Below, piece by piece: positions 8,660 through 17,233 of a stretch of DNA of 64,000 bases. Every line of letters starts with the position of its first letter. Position 1 is the first letter of the stretch. The position numbers and the translations under genes were made by a program. The stretch covers positions 21,620-85,619 of the forward strand of contig JAQIJD010000012.1 of assembly GCA_036946415.1 (NCBI GenBank), in the 5' to 3' direction. The notes under the pieces were generated by a model, which saw only the letters and a program-made list of their open reading frames with translations, was not told where the DNA came from and did no database searches. This DNA comes from Sphingomonas_Q fennica_A (GTDB lineage Bacteria; Pseudomonadota; Alphaproteobacteria; Sphingomonadales; Sphingomonadaceae).

Positions 8660-9127
8660 TCAGTAGAATTGGTCCGGCGTCGGCGTCGGCCGGTCGCATG
8701 CCTTGCGGTTGCCGCGCTTGCATTCCGCCACTTGCAGGCGCCACGCCGCCATCGCATCGGCATAGGCGCCCTGCTGGCGTGCCCAGCGCGCATCGGTGCG
8801 GCGCACCGAGCGATCGTGCTGGATCAGCGCCGCCCAATAGGCTTCGCGATCCAGTTCATATTGCGCCTTGTCCTCGGCCGCGGTGGTGGCGATGATTTCC
8901 GATCCCAATGCCGAGGTGGCGTTGAGATCGGCCGTCACCGGCGCTTCGACGGCATCGACCGCACGGGTCCGCGGCGTCGATTTGTCATAGCCCCGATCGT
9001 CCGGCAGCGGTGTGCCGGTGGTGGCGGGGCTGCCGGGGACGTTGCTCGGCTCGGCCGCGGTCTGTGCGAAGGTCGGCGCGGCCGCCGTAGCAAGTGCCGC
9101 CGCGGAAAGTATCAACCTGATCGACAT
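8660..9127 (-). CDS. Hypothetical exported protein
   Basis: Protein of 155 aa. A signal peptide is clear (MSIRLILSAAALATAAAPTF then AQ). The mature part has a Pro/Thr-rich stretch followed by a Trp/Arg/Gln-rich helix (about residues 85-140) with two Cys (ECKRGNRKACDR) that could form a disulfide. I do not recognise the family; the periplasm is the likely site. It is the next gene after the carbonic anhydrase on the same strand but lies beyond that gene's terminator, so it is probably transcribed separately. Confidence 0.65.
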   Translation of the reverse strand: MSIRLILSAAALATAAAPTFAQTAAEPSNVPGSPATTGTPLPDDRGYDKSTPRTRAVDAVEAPVTADLNATSALGSEIIATTAAEDKAQYELDREAYWAALIQHDRSVRRTDARWARQQGAYADAMAAWRLQVAECKRGNRKACDRPTPTPDQFY

Positions 9128-9149
9128 GGGACAGTCTCCCTAACGCAAA

Positions 9150-9178
9150 ACGGTCGCGCCGAATAACGGCGCGACCGT
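9150..9178 (-). terminator. Rho-independent terminator of the carbonic anhydrase gene
   Basis: Perfect 11-bp stem cggtcgcgccg (9151-9161) and cggcgcgaccg (9167-9177) with loop aataa. Read on the minus strand it is followed by ttttgcg. It sits 26 bp after the stop of the carbonic anhydrase gene. Confidence 0.85.
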
Positions 9179-9202
9179 GGGAGCGTTCCGAAATCCTGTC
9201 CG

Positions 9203-9835
9203 TCAGGCCGGTGCGAATTCGTTCGTCTCGGGATCGAGCACGAGCAGCTTGCCGCCGGCGATGCCGAACCACGCGCCGTGCAGTTTCAGCTCGCCCGCCT
9301 CGACCGCCTTCTGGACGAAGGGGAAGGTCATGAGGTTCTTGAGGCTGGTGCGGACGCCTTCCAGTTCCAGCGCGTCCTTGGCCTCCTGGCCGGTGCCATG
9401 TTCGGCGACGACGCGGTCGCGCGCCTCGTCGAGCAGCGAGATCCAGTCGCTGACGAACCCGCCCTCGCCGGGGGGCGCCTCGTTGAACTGCTGCGAGACC
9501 GACGCGCCGACGCCGCCGCACGATCCGTGGCCGATCACCACGATCTCCTGCACCTTCAGCTGGGTGACGGCGAATTCCAGTGCGGCGGAAACGCCGTGCT
9601 GGCCGCCGCCCGTTTCGAACGGGGGGACGAGATTGGCGACGTTGCGCACGACGAATACTTCGCCCGGCGAAGTATCGAAGATCGTTGCGGGATCGACCCG
9701 GCTGTCCGAACAGGCGATCACCATGACCTTGGGGCTCTGCCCCTTGGCCGCGGCTTCCCACTGGGTCTTCTTTTCTATCCAGTCATGTTCGCGGAAGCGA
9801 TTGTAACCGGAGATGAAGTCATCGAATATAGCCAT
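9203..9835 (-). CDS. can: Beta-class carbonic anhydrase
   Basis: Zinc enzyme of 210 aa that interconverts CO2 and bicarbonate in the cytoplasm. Zinc ligands are visible: Cys42 and the Asp44-Arg46 dyad in ACSDSRVDP, then His103 and Cys106 in GHGSCGG. Length is normal for the family. ATG at 9835 is chosen over an upstream in-frame start because the conserved N-terminal helix starts there. No strong ribosome-binding site is present; an inverted repeat abuts the start codon. Divergent from lipA. Confidence 0.95.
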   Translation of the reverse strand: MAIFDDFISGYNRFREHDWIEKKTQWEAAAKGQSPKVMVIACSDSRVDPATIFDTSPGEVFVVRNVANLVPPFETGGGQHGVSAALEFAVTQLKVQEIVVIGHGSCGGVGASVSQQFNEAPPGEGGFVSDWISLLDEARDRVVAEHGTGQEAKDALELEGVRTSLKNLMTFPFVQKAVEAGELKLHGAWFGIAGGKLLVLDPETNEFAPA

Positions 9836-9901
9836 GCGATCCAGATTAGGGATCGCTCGGAAGGGTGGCAAGGTCGCGCGAACGTCGCTATCTTACAAAT
9901 T
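9836..9901. promoter_or_regulatory. Divergent can/lipA promoter region with hairpin
   Basis: 66 bp between two start codons. An inverted repeat gcgatcc (9836-9842) and ggatcgc (9850-9856) directly abuts the can ATG and could fold over its initiation site. On the plus strand, tatctt (9889-9894) is a possible -10 box only 7 bases before the lipA ATG, with no ribosome-binding site between, so lipA mRNA may be leaderless. Promoter assignment is inference from pattern. Confidence 0.4.
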
Positions 9902-10837
9902 ATGACTGAGCCGCTCGCCAGCCCCCGCCCGCCCCGCGCCCGCAAGCCCGACTGGATCCGCGTCAAAGCGCCGACCTCGGTGGGGTTCGCCCATACGCGC
10001 GATCTGATGCGCCGTCTCAACCTCGCCACCGTGTGCGAGGAGGCGGCCTGCCCCAACATCGGCGAATGCTGGACCAAGAAGCACGCCACGGTGATGATCC
10101 TTGGCGATACCTGCACGCGCGCCTGCGCCTTCTGCAACGTGAAGACGGGAATGCCGCGCGCGGTGGACGTGACGGAGCCGCAGCATGTGGCGGATGCCGC
10201 GGCGGAACTGGGCCTCGAACATATCGTCGTCACCTCGGTCGATCGCGACGATCTGAAGGACGGCGGCGCCAGCCAGTTCGTGAAGGTGATCGAGGCGCTG
10301 CGCCGGACGACGCCCGCCACCACGATCGAGATACTGACGCCCGATTTCCGCAACAAGGCGGACGCCGCGATCGAGGCGATCGTCGCGGCCCGGCCCGACG
10401 TCTACAACCATAACCTCGAGACGGTGCCGCGGCTATACCCGACGATCCGGCCGGGTGCGCGCTATTACGCCTCGTTGCGGCTGCTGGAGACGGTCAAGCG
10501 GCTCGATCCCTCGATCTTCACGAAGTCCGGCATCATGGTCGGGCTGGGCGAAGAGCGGCTGGAGGTCCATCAGGTGATGGACGACATGCGCTCGGCGGGC
10601 ATCGATTTCCTGACGATCGGCCAATATCTCCAGCCGACCCCGCGCCACGCCGCCGTCGCCGATTTCGTGACGCCGCAGACCTTCGATGCCTATGCCGCGA
10701 TCGCCCGCGCCAAGGGTTTCCTGCTGGTGGCCTCCAGCCCGCTCACGCGGTCGAGCTATCACGCCGGGGACGACTTCCGCCGCCTGCGCGCGGCGCGCGA
10801 GGTGCAGCTCGGCCGGCTGGGCGTGGCGGCGGAATAG
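9902..10837 (+). CDS. lipA: Lipoyl synthase
   Basis: Radical SAM enzyme of 311 aa that inserts two sulfurs into octanoyl groups on lipoyl domains. Two Fe-S cluster motifs are seen: the N-terminal auxiliary cluster cysteines (CEEAACPNIGEC) and the radical SAM CTRACAFC. Length and full-length motifs match the family, including the C-terminal SSPLTRSSYHA. ATG at 9902 is the first start after the divergent promoter. The next gene (RatA/COQ10-like) starts 3 bp after the stop, so they form an operon, an arrangement common in alphaproteobacteria. Confidence 0.97.
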   Translation: MTEPLASPRPPRARKPDWIRVKAPTSVGFAHTRDLMRRLNLATVCEEAACPNIGECWTKKHATVMILGDTCTRACAFCNVKTGMPRAVDVTEPQHVADAAAELGLEHIVVTSVDRDDLKDGGASQFVKVIEALRRTTPATTIEILTPDFRNKADAAIEAIVAARPDVYNHNLETVPRLYPTIRPGARYYASLRLLETVKRLDPSIFTKSGIMVGLGEERLEVHQVMDDMRSAGIDFLTIGQYLQPTPRHAAVADFVTPQTFDAYAAIARAKGFLLVASSPLTRSSYHAGDDFRRLRAAREVQLGRLGVAAE

Positions 10838-10840
10838 GCC

Positions 10841-11317
10841 ATGCCCCGTCATGCCGAGACGCGCCGGCTGCCCTACACGCCCGAGCAGATGTTCGATCTG
10901 GTCGCCGATGTCGGCCGCTATGGCGAGTTCCTGCCGTGGGTGGCGGCCGTCCGCGTCCGTTCCGACAACGAGACGGAGATGGTGGCCGATCTCGTCGTCG
11001 GCTTCGCTGCCCTCCGCGAGAAATTCACCTCGCGCGTGAAGAAGGACCGACCGGGCGCCATCACGGTCGAATATGTCGACGGGCCGCTCAAATATCTCCG
11101 CAACGACTGGGCGTTCCGGCCGGACGGGGAAAGCGGGACGCTCGTCGACTTCGCGGTCGATTTCCAGTTCCGCTCGCGCCTGTTCGAGGCGCTGGCCGGG
11201 CAGATGTTCGATCGCGCGCTCCGCAAGATGATCGGCGCGTTCGAGGCGCGCGCAGCGGCACTTTACGGAAAGGATGCGCCCGGCATCAGCAGGTCGAGCG
11301 CCGCCAGCGCCGCCTGA
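10841..11317 (+). CDS. RatA/COQ10-type START-domain protein
   Basis: Protein of 158 aa with the polyketide cyclase/START fold of the COQ10/RatA family: RRLPYTPEQMFDLVADVGRY at the N-terminus and a hydrophobic pocket pattern through FAVDFQFRSRLFEAL. Family members bind ubiquinone and aid its use in respiration; in E. coli RatA was also reported to block 70S assembly. No adjacent RatB-like gene is present, so the ubiquinone role is more likely. Its last 55 bases overlap, on the opposite strand, the end of the CinA-domain gene. Confidence 0.88.
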   Translation: MPRHAETRRLPYTPEQMFDLVADVGRYGEFLPWVAAVRVRSDNETEMVADLVVGFAALREKFTSRVKKDRPGAITVEYVDGPLKYLRNDWAFRPDGESGTLVDFAVDFQFRSRLFEALAGQMFDRALRKMIGAFEARAAALYGKDAPGISRSSAASAA

Positions 11318-11781
11318 ACGCGGATCGCGGAACGGCCGCGATCCTCGAACTGGCGCGATCCGGCGTGGATGTCCTCCTCGTCCTTGCCGCGTTCGGCGCG
11401 GGCGAAGACGACGAGGCCGACGGGTTTCTTCTCCGTGCCGCCGCCCGGCCCGGCGATGCCGGTGATCGAGACGGCGACATCGGCCGAACTGCGATCGATC
11501 GCGCCGCGCGCCATCGCCCAGGCGGTCGCTTCCGATACCGCGCCGAACGTCTCGACGACGTCGGACGAGACGCCGAGCGTCTGCACCTTCGCCTCGTTGG
11601 AATAGGTGACGAAGCCGGCGTCGAGCACGTCGGACGAGCCGGCCACCTCGGTCAGCGCGGCGGTGACGAGGCCGCCGGTGCAGCTTTCGGCGAGCGCGAT
11701 CTTGCGCCCCGCGGTGCGATTGGCGGCGATCACCCGCGCGGCGGCCTCGACCAGTTCGGCGGGCAGAATCGTCTCGCTCAT
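11263..11781 (-). CDS. pncC: CinA C-terminal domain protein (nicotinamide-nucleotide amidase, PncC-like)
   Basis: Protein of 172 aa containing only the CinA C-terminal domain, which in PncC deamidates NMN in pyridine-nucleotide salvage. Recognised by LAESCTGGLV near the N-terminus, VTYSNEAKVQTLGV, and the SITGIAGPGGGTEKKPVG motif. ATG at 11781 overlaps the stop of the upstream gene by 4 bases. The 3' end overlaps the converging RatA-like gene by 55 bp (11263-11317), an unusually long tail-to-tail overlap. Confidence 0.9.
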   Translation of the reverse strand: MSETILPAELVEAAARVIAANRTAGRKIALAESCTGGLVTAALTEVAGSSDVLDAGFVTYSNEAKVQTLGVSSDVVETFGAVSEATAWAMARGAIDRSSADVAVSITGIAGPGGGTEKKPVGLVVFARAERGKDEEDIHAGSRQFEDRGRSAIRVQAALAALDLLMPGASFP

Positions 11782-12305
11782 CGCGCGTCCCCCGGCCGGC
11801 AGACCTTGAGCACGCCGGCGATCCCCTCGCCCTTGCGGTCGGCGATGGTGGCGCCGAGGGCCGCCAGCTTGCCGACATCGCGGCCCGAGAGGGCGGAGAG
11901 CGATTGCAGCGCTTCCGATGCGGTGGCGCAGTCGGTGGTCTTCACCTTGTCGGCCAGCAGCGAGGCGATGGCGGGTTCGGCAAGCTGGCGGATCATGTCC
12001 GAATTCATCTCCGCCGGCATCGACTGGCCGAGCAGCTGGCTGAACAGCCGGCCGATCGCGCGGCGCGCGGTGGGCCAGGCGCTTGCCGCATCGGGGCGGT
12101 AGCGATCGGCGAGCTGCCCCGAATAGGTCGAGAGATAGGCGGAGGCGGGCAGCGCCGGGCGGCAGCGCTCGGCCAGCCGCTCGACCACCGTCGGCAGCGC
12201 GAAGGTGACGAGGGCGGCGGCCTCCTCCTTCGGCACGCATTGCAGGCTGGGCTGCGCGGCGGCGGGCACCGCGACGATCAGCAGCGGGGCGACGGCCCAC
12301 TTCAC
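11778..12305 (-). CDS. Hypothetical exported protein
   Basis: 175 aa starting at GTG 12305, which overlaps the ispDF stop by 4 bases (GTGA); no ATG precedes the signal peptide (WAVAPLLIVAVPAAAQ). Mature part: mostly helical with three Cys (CVPKE, ERCRPA, TTDCAT) and a final CRPG. I do not recognise a characterised family. Tight coupling upstream to ispDF and downstream to the CinA gene shows it is expressed in that operon, but this does not define a role. Confidence 0.7.
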   Translation of the reverse strand: MKWAVAPLLIVAVPAAAQPSLQCVPKEEAAALVTFALPTVVERLAERCRPALPASAYLSTYSGQLADRYRPDAASAWPTARRAIGRLFSQLLGQSMPAEMNSDMIRQLAEPAIASLLADKVKTTDCATASEALQSLSALSGRDVGKLAALGATIADRKGEGIAGVLKVCRPGDAR

Positions 12306-13444
12306 AGCGGCGCCCTCACGCTGGCGCTGGCTTGGGCGGCGATGCCCTCGCGCCGGCCGGTAAAGCCCAGTTGTTCGGTCGTCGTCGCCTTCACGCTCAC
12401 CTGCGCCTCCCTCAGTTCCAGCAGCTCGGCGATCCGGGAACGGATGGCGGGGCGATGCGGTCCCACCTTGGGTGCTTCGCAAATGATGGTGACATCGACA
12501 TGATCGATGATCCCCCCCGCCGCGCGCACCAGATCGCGTGCGTGGACGAGGAAGCGCCACGATGCCGCCCCCTTCCATTGCGGATCGGACGGGGGGAAAT
12601 GGCTGCCGATGTCGCCCGCGCCGATCGTGCCGAGCAGGGCATCGGTCAGCGCATGGAGCGCCACGTCCGCGTCCGAATGGCCCGACAGGCCGTGGTCGTG
12701 GGGAATGCGCACCCCGCCCAGCCAGACGTGATCGCCCGGCACCAGCCGGTGGACGTCGTAACCGGTGGCGGTGCGGGGGATGAGGGCGGCGGCGGCGCGC
12801 GCCTCGGCGGCGGCAAGGTCGTGGGGGTGGGTCATCTTCTCCAGCATCGGATCGCCCGCGACGACGGCGACGGCAAGCCCCGCGGCGCGCGCGACCTGCG
12901 CATCGTCGGTGGCGGGGCCGCCGGTCCAGGCGCGGTGGGCGGCAAGGATCGCGTCGCGATCGAAACCCTGCGGCGTCTGGACGCGGACGAGGCCTTCGCG
13001 CGGCACCGTGTCGCCCAGCTGGCCGTCCGCCAGCGCCAGCGTATCGACCACCGGCAGGGCGGGGACGGCGCCGTCGTGCGTGGCGAGCGCGTCGAGCAGC
13101 CGGTCGATCGCGTCGTGCGGCACGAACGGGCGGGCGGCATCGTGGATCAGGACGAGGCCCGGCGGCACCGCGGCGAGGCCGGCGATCACCGAATCCCGCC
13201 GCTCCGCGCCGCCGATCACCGGCGGCGGCAGGGTGCGGCCGGCGAGGGCCGCGGCATAATCCGCTTCCTGCCCGGCACCGATCACCACCTGTACCGCTGC
13301 GATCCGCGGGTGCGCGGCAAGTGCATCGACGGCATGCGCCAGCAGGCTGCGGCCGGCGATCGGGCGATATTGTTTGGGTATCTCGCCCCCTGCGCGCAGA
13401 CCGCGGCCGGCGGCGACGATGAGGGCGGTGACGGTGCGGTCCAT
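12302..13444 (-). CDS. ispDF: Bifunctional IspD/IspF isoprenoid synthesis enzyme
   Basis: Protein of 380 aa fusing two steps of the MEP pathway: 2-C-methyl-D-erythritol 4-phosphate cytidylyltransferase (residues about 1-225) and MECDP synthase (about 227-380). IspD motifs: VAAGRGLRAG followed by PKQY, and VLIHDAARPFV. IspF motifs: GYDVHRL metal-binding site, GLSGHSDADV and a C-terminal KATTTEQLGFTGR. The fusion is common in alphaproteobacteria. First gene of a three-gene minus-strand run. Confidence 0.96.
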   Translation of the reverse strand: MDRTVTALIVAAGRGLRAGGEIPKQYRPIAGRSLLAHAVDALAAHPRIAAVQVVIGAGQEADYAAALAGRTLPPPVIGGAERRDSVIAGLAAVPPGLVLIHDAARPFVPHDAIDRLLDALATHDGAVPALPVVDTLALADGQLGDTVPREGLVRVQTPQGFDRDAILAAHRAWTGGPATDDAQVARAAGLAVAVVAGDPMLEKMTHPHDLAAAEARAAAALIPRTATGYDVHRLVPGDHVWLGGVRIPHDHGLSGHSDADVALHALTDALLGTIGAGDIGSHFPPSDPQWKGAASWRFLVHARDLVRAAGGIIDHVDVTIICEAPKVGPHRPAIRSRIAELLELREAQVSVKATTTEQLGFTGRREGIAAQASASVRAPL

Positions 13445-13467
13445 GGCGCCGCCCTCTAGAGCCTGAT

Positions 13468-13506
13468 CGCCGTCGGCGAAAGCGCGGCGCGCGTTCGCCG
13501 ATGGCG
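13468..13506. promoter_or_regulatory. Imperfect 13-bp inverted repeat between ispDF and dusB
   Basis: Left arm cgccgtcggcgaa (13468-13480) and right arm ttcgccgatggcg (13494-13506) pair at 12 of 13 positions around a GC-rich 13-base centre. It lies in the roughly 170-bp divergent gap, 24 bp upstream of ispDF. It could be an operator or a 5' leader hairpin; nothing else supports a regulator. Confidence 0.3.
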
Positions 13507-13613
13507 TGAGTCAGGCGCTCTTCGGGGGCCGCGGGCGGCGGCGGCGTCATCCCCGCCTTGCCGCCGCGGCCGGCGGCGTCTAGAGCGTTGCCCGTTATTT
13601 GAGCAGGTTAAAC

Positions 13614-14612
13614 GTGACGCGACTATCCCCCATCCACATCGGCGACGTGACGATCGATTGCCCGGTGATCCTGGCGCCGATGACGGGCGTGTCCGATCTG
13701 CCGTTCCGCCGCGCCGTGCGCGGCTTCGGCTCGGGCCTCAACGTCACCGAGATGATCGCCAGCCAGGCGGCGATCCGCGAGACGCGCCAGTCGATCCAGA
13801 AAGCGATGTGGGATCCGACGGAAGAGCCGGTGTCGATGCAGCTCGTCGGTTGCTCGCCGGCCGACATGGGCGAGGCGGCGAAGCTCTGCGCCGACCGAGG
13901 TGCTGCGATCATCGACATCAACATGGGCTGCCCGGTCCGCAAGGTGGTGAATGGCGAGGCCGGATCGGCGCTGATGCGCGATCTGCCGCTGGCGACGGCG
14001 CTGATCGCCGCGACCGTCAAGGCGGTGGACGTGCCGGTAACGCTGAAAATGCGGATGGGCTGGTGCCACGACAGCCTGAACGCCCCGGCGCTGGCGCGGA
14101 TCGCCGAGGATCTGGGCGTCAGGATGGTCACCGTCCACGGCCGCACCCGCAACCAGATGTACAAGGGCTCGGCCGACTGGCGGTTCGTCGCGAGCGTGAA
14201 GCAGGCGGTGTCGATCCCCGTGATCGTCAACGGCGACATCTGCACGATCGAGGATGCCGAGGCCGCGCTCGACCAGTCCGGGGCGGACGGGGTGATGATC
14301 GGCCGCGGCGCCTATGGCCGGCCGTGGTTCCTGTCGCAGGTGATGCGCTGGGCGGAGACCGGAGAGGCTCCGGCCGATCCGGGTATCGATCAGCAATATG
14401 CCATCATCACGAGGCATTACGATGAGATGCTGAGCCTCTACGGCAAGGCGGTGGGCGTCAACATGGCGCGCAAGCATCTCGGCTGGTATACCAAGGGCCT
14501 GCCCGGATCGGCCGAGTTCAGAAACCGTGTGAACCAGCAGCCCGATCATCGCGTGGTGCAGGCGATGCTCGACGAATTCTACCGCCCCTGGCGCATGGCG
14601 GCCGCGGCGTGA
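13614..14612 (+). CDS. dusB: tRNA-dihydrouridine synthase DusB
   Basis: Flavoenzyme of 332 aa that reduces uridine to dihydrouridine in tRNA. It starts at GTG 13614, which has an agcagg site 6 bases upstream; TTG at 13599 is less likely. Family motifs: LAPMTGVSDLPFRR, the catalytic Cys in INMGCPVRKV, KMRMGW, TVHGRTRNQMYKG and GADGVMIGRGAYGRPW. As in many alphaproteobacteria it leads the ntr operon; its TGA overlaps the ntrB GTG (GTGA). Confidence 0.94.
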   Translation: MTRLSPIHIGDVTIDCPVILAPMTGVSDLPFRRAVRGFGSGLNVTEMIASQAAIRETRQSIQKAMWDPTEEPVSMQLVGCSPADMGEAAKLCADRGAAIIDINMGCPVRKVVNGEAGSALMRDLPLATALIAATVKAVDVPVTLKMRMGWCHDSLNAPALARIAEDLGVRMVTVHGRTRNQMYKGSADWRFVASVKQAVSIPVIVNGDICTIEDAEAALDQSGADGVMIGRGAYGRPWFLSQVMRWAETGEAPADPGIDQQYAIITRHYDEMLSLYGKAVGVNMARKHLGWYTKGLPGSAEFRNRVNQQPDHRVVQAMLDEFYRPWRMAAAA

Positions 14613-15714
14613 GCCGTGGCGGGCGGCGGTCCGGGCCGGACACGCCGGGCATGGCGGAACTGGTGGCGGCGCTGCCGACGCCGCTGCTGGCGATCGACGC
14701 GACCGGCCGCGTCACCGAGGTGAACCCGGCGGCGGAGGCGCATCTGAACCTCGCCCGCGCCGCGATCATCGGCCGCGACATCCACGATCTGATCGGCCCG
14801 GCGCTGAGCTCGATGGAGGCCGACGCGCGCTTCGCCGCCTACGACATCGCGCTCGACCTGCCCGGCGGCCGCCACCAGCGCGCGGACCTGACGGTGGCGC
14901 CGCTGCCCGACCGGCCGGGTTCGCGCCTGCTGACGATTCACGCCCAGCCGCCCGTCCACCTGCGCGCACCCCGCACCGGCCGCGAAGGCGGCACGCTGAC
15001 GGCGATCGGTGCGGCGGCGATGCTGGCGCACGAGATCAAGAACCCGCTGTCCAGCATCCGCGGCGCGGCGCAGCTGCTGGAATCGAGCGTCGGTGCGGAT
15101 GGCGAGGATCTGACCAAGTTGATCTGCGCCGAGGTCGATCGCGTCGCCGCGCTGATCGACCGGATGGAGGGCTTCACCGATACCCGTCCGCTCGAACTCA
15201 GCCCGCAGAACATCCACTCGATCCTGGATCACGCCCGGCAGGTCGCGCTGAAGGGCTTCGCCGAGGGGTTCACCATCCGCGAACTCTACGATCCGTCGCT
15301 GCCGCCCGTCCTCGCCCACCGCGATTCGCTGATCCAGGTGCTCATCAACCTGATGAAGAACGCGGCCGAGGCGATGCGCGGCGCGGGCATGACCGAAGGA
15401 ACCATCACCTTGACCACCGCCTATCGCCACGGCGTCCGCCGGGTGACGGGGCCGGGCCACAATGGCCTCGCCCGATCGCTGCCGATCGAGGTGGGGGTGA
15501 TCGACGAGGGGCCGGGCGCCCCGCCCGAGATCGCCGACCATCTGTTCGATCCGTTCGTCAGCTCCAAGCGCAGTTCGGGCGGCCTCGGCCTCGCGCTCGT
15601 CGAGAAGCTGGTCGCCGATCATGGCGGGATGGTGGAATATGTGCGCGACGGCGTTCCGCCGATGACGCGCTTCCGCATCCTGCTGCCGCGCGCCGCCGCC
15701 GGGCTGGCGCCGCA

Positions 15715-15718
<4 letters not shown>
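14609..15718 (+). CDS. ntrB: Nitrogen sensor kinase NtrB
   Basis: Cytoplasmic histidine kinase of 369 aa. PAS-like domain at residues about 20-110 (LLAIDATGRVTEVNPAAE), phosphoaccepting His141 in AHEIKNPLSSIRGAAQL, and an ATPase domain with NLMKNAAEAM, DEGPGAP and GGLGLALVEKLV. It phosphorylates NtrC when nitrogen is limiting and is controlled by PII. The GTG start overlaps the dusB stop and its own stop overlaps the ntrC ATG by 4 bases. Confidence 0.94.
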
Positions 15719-17166
<1,448 letters not shown>

Positions 17167-17233
17167 GCGACGGACGACCGTTTCCGACGATCCTGTGCTT
17201 TACCGGCAACGCAGGCGTGATAGTCTCGCCACG

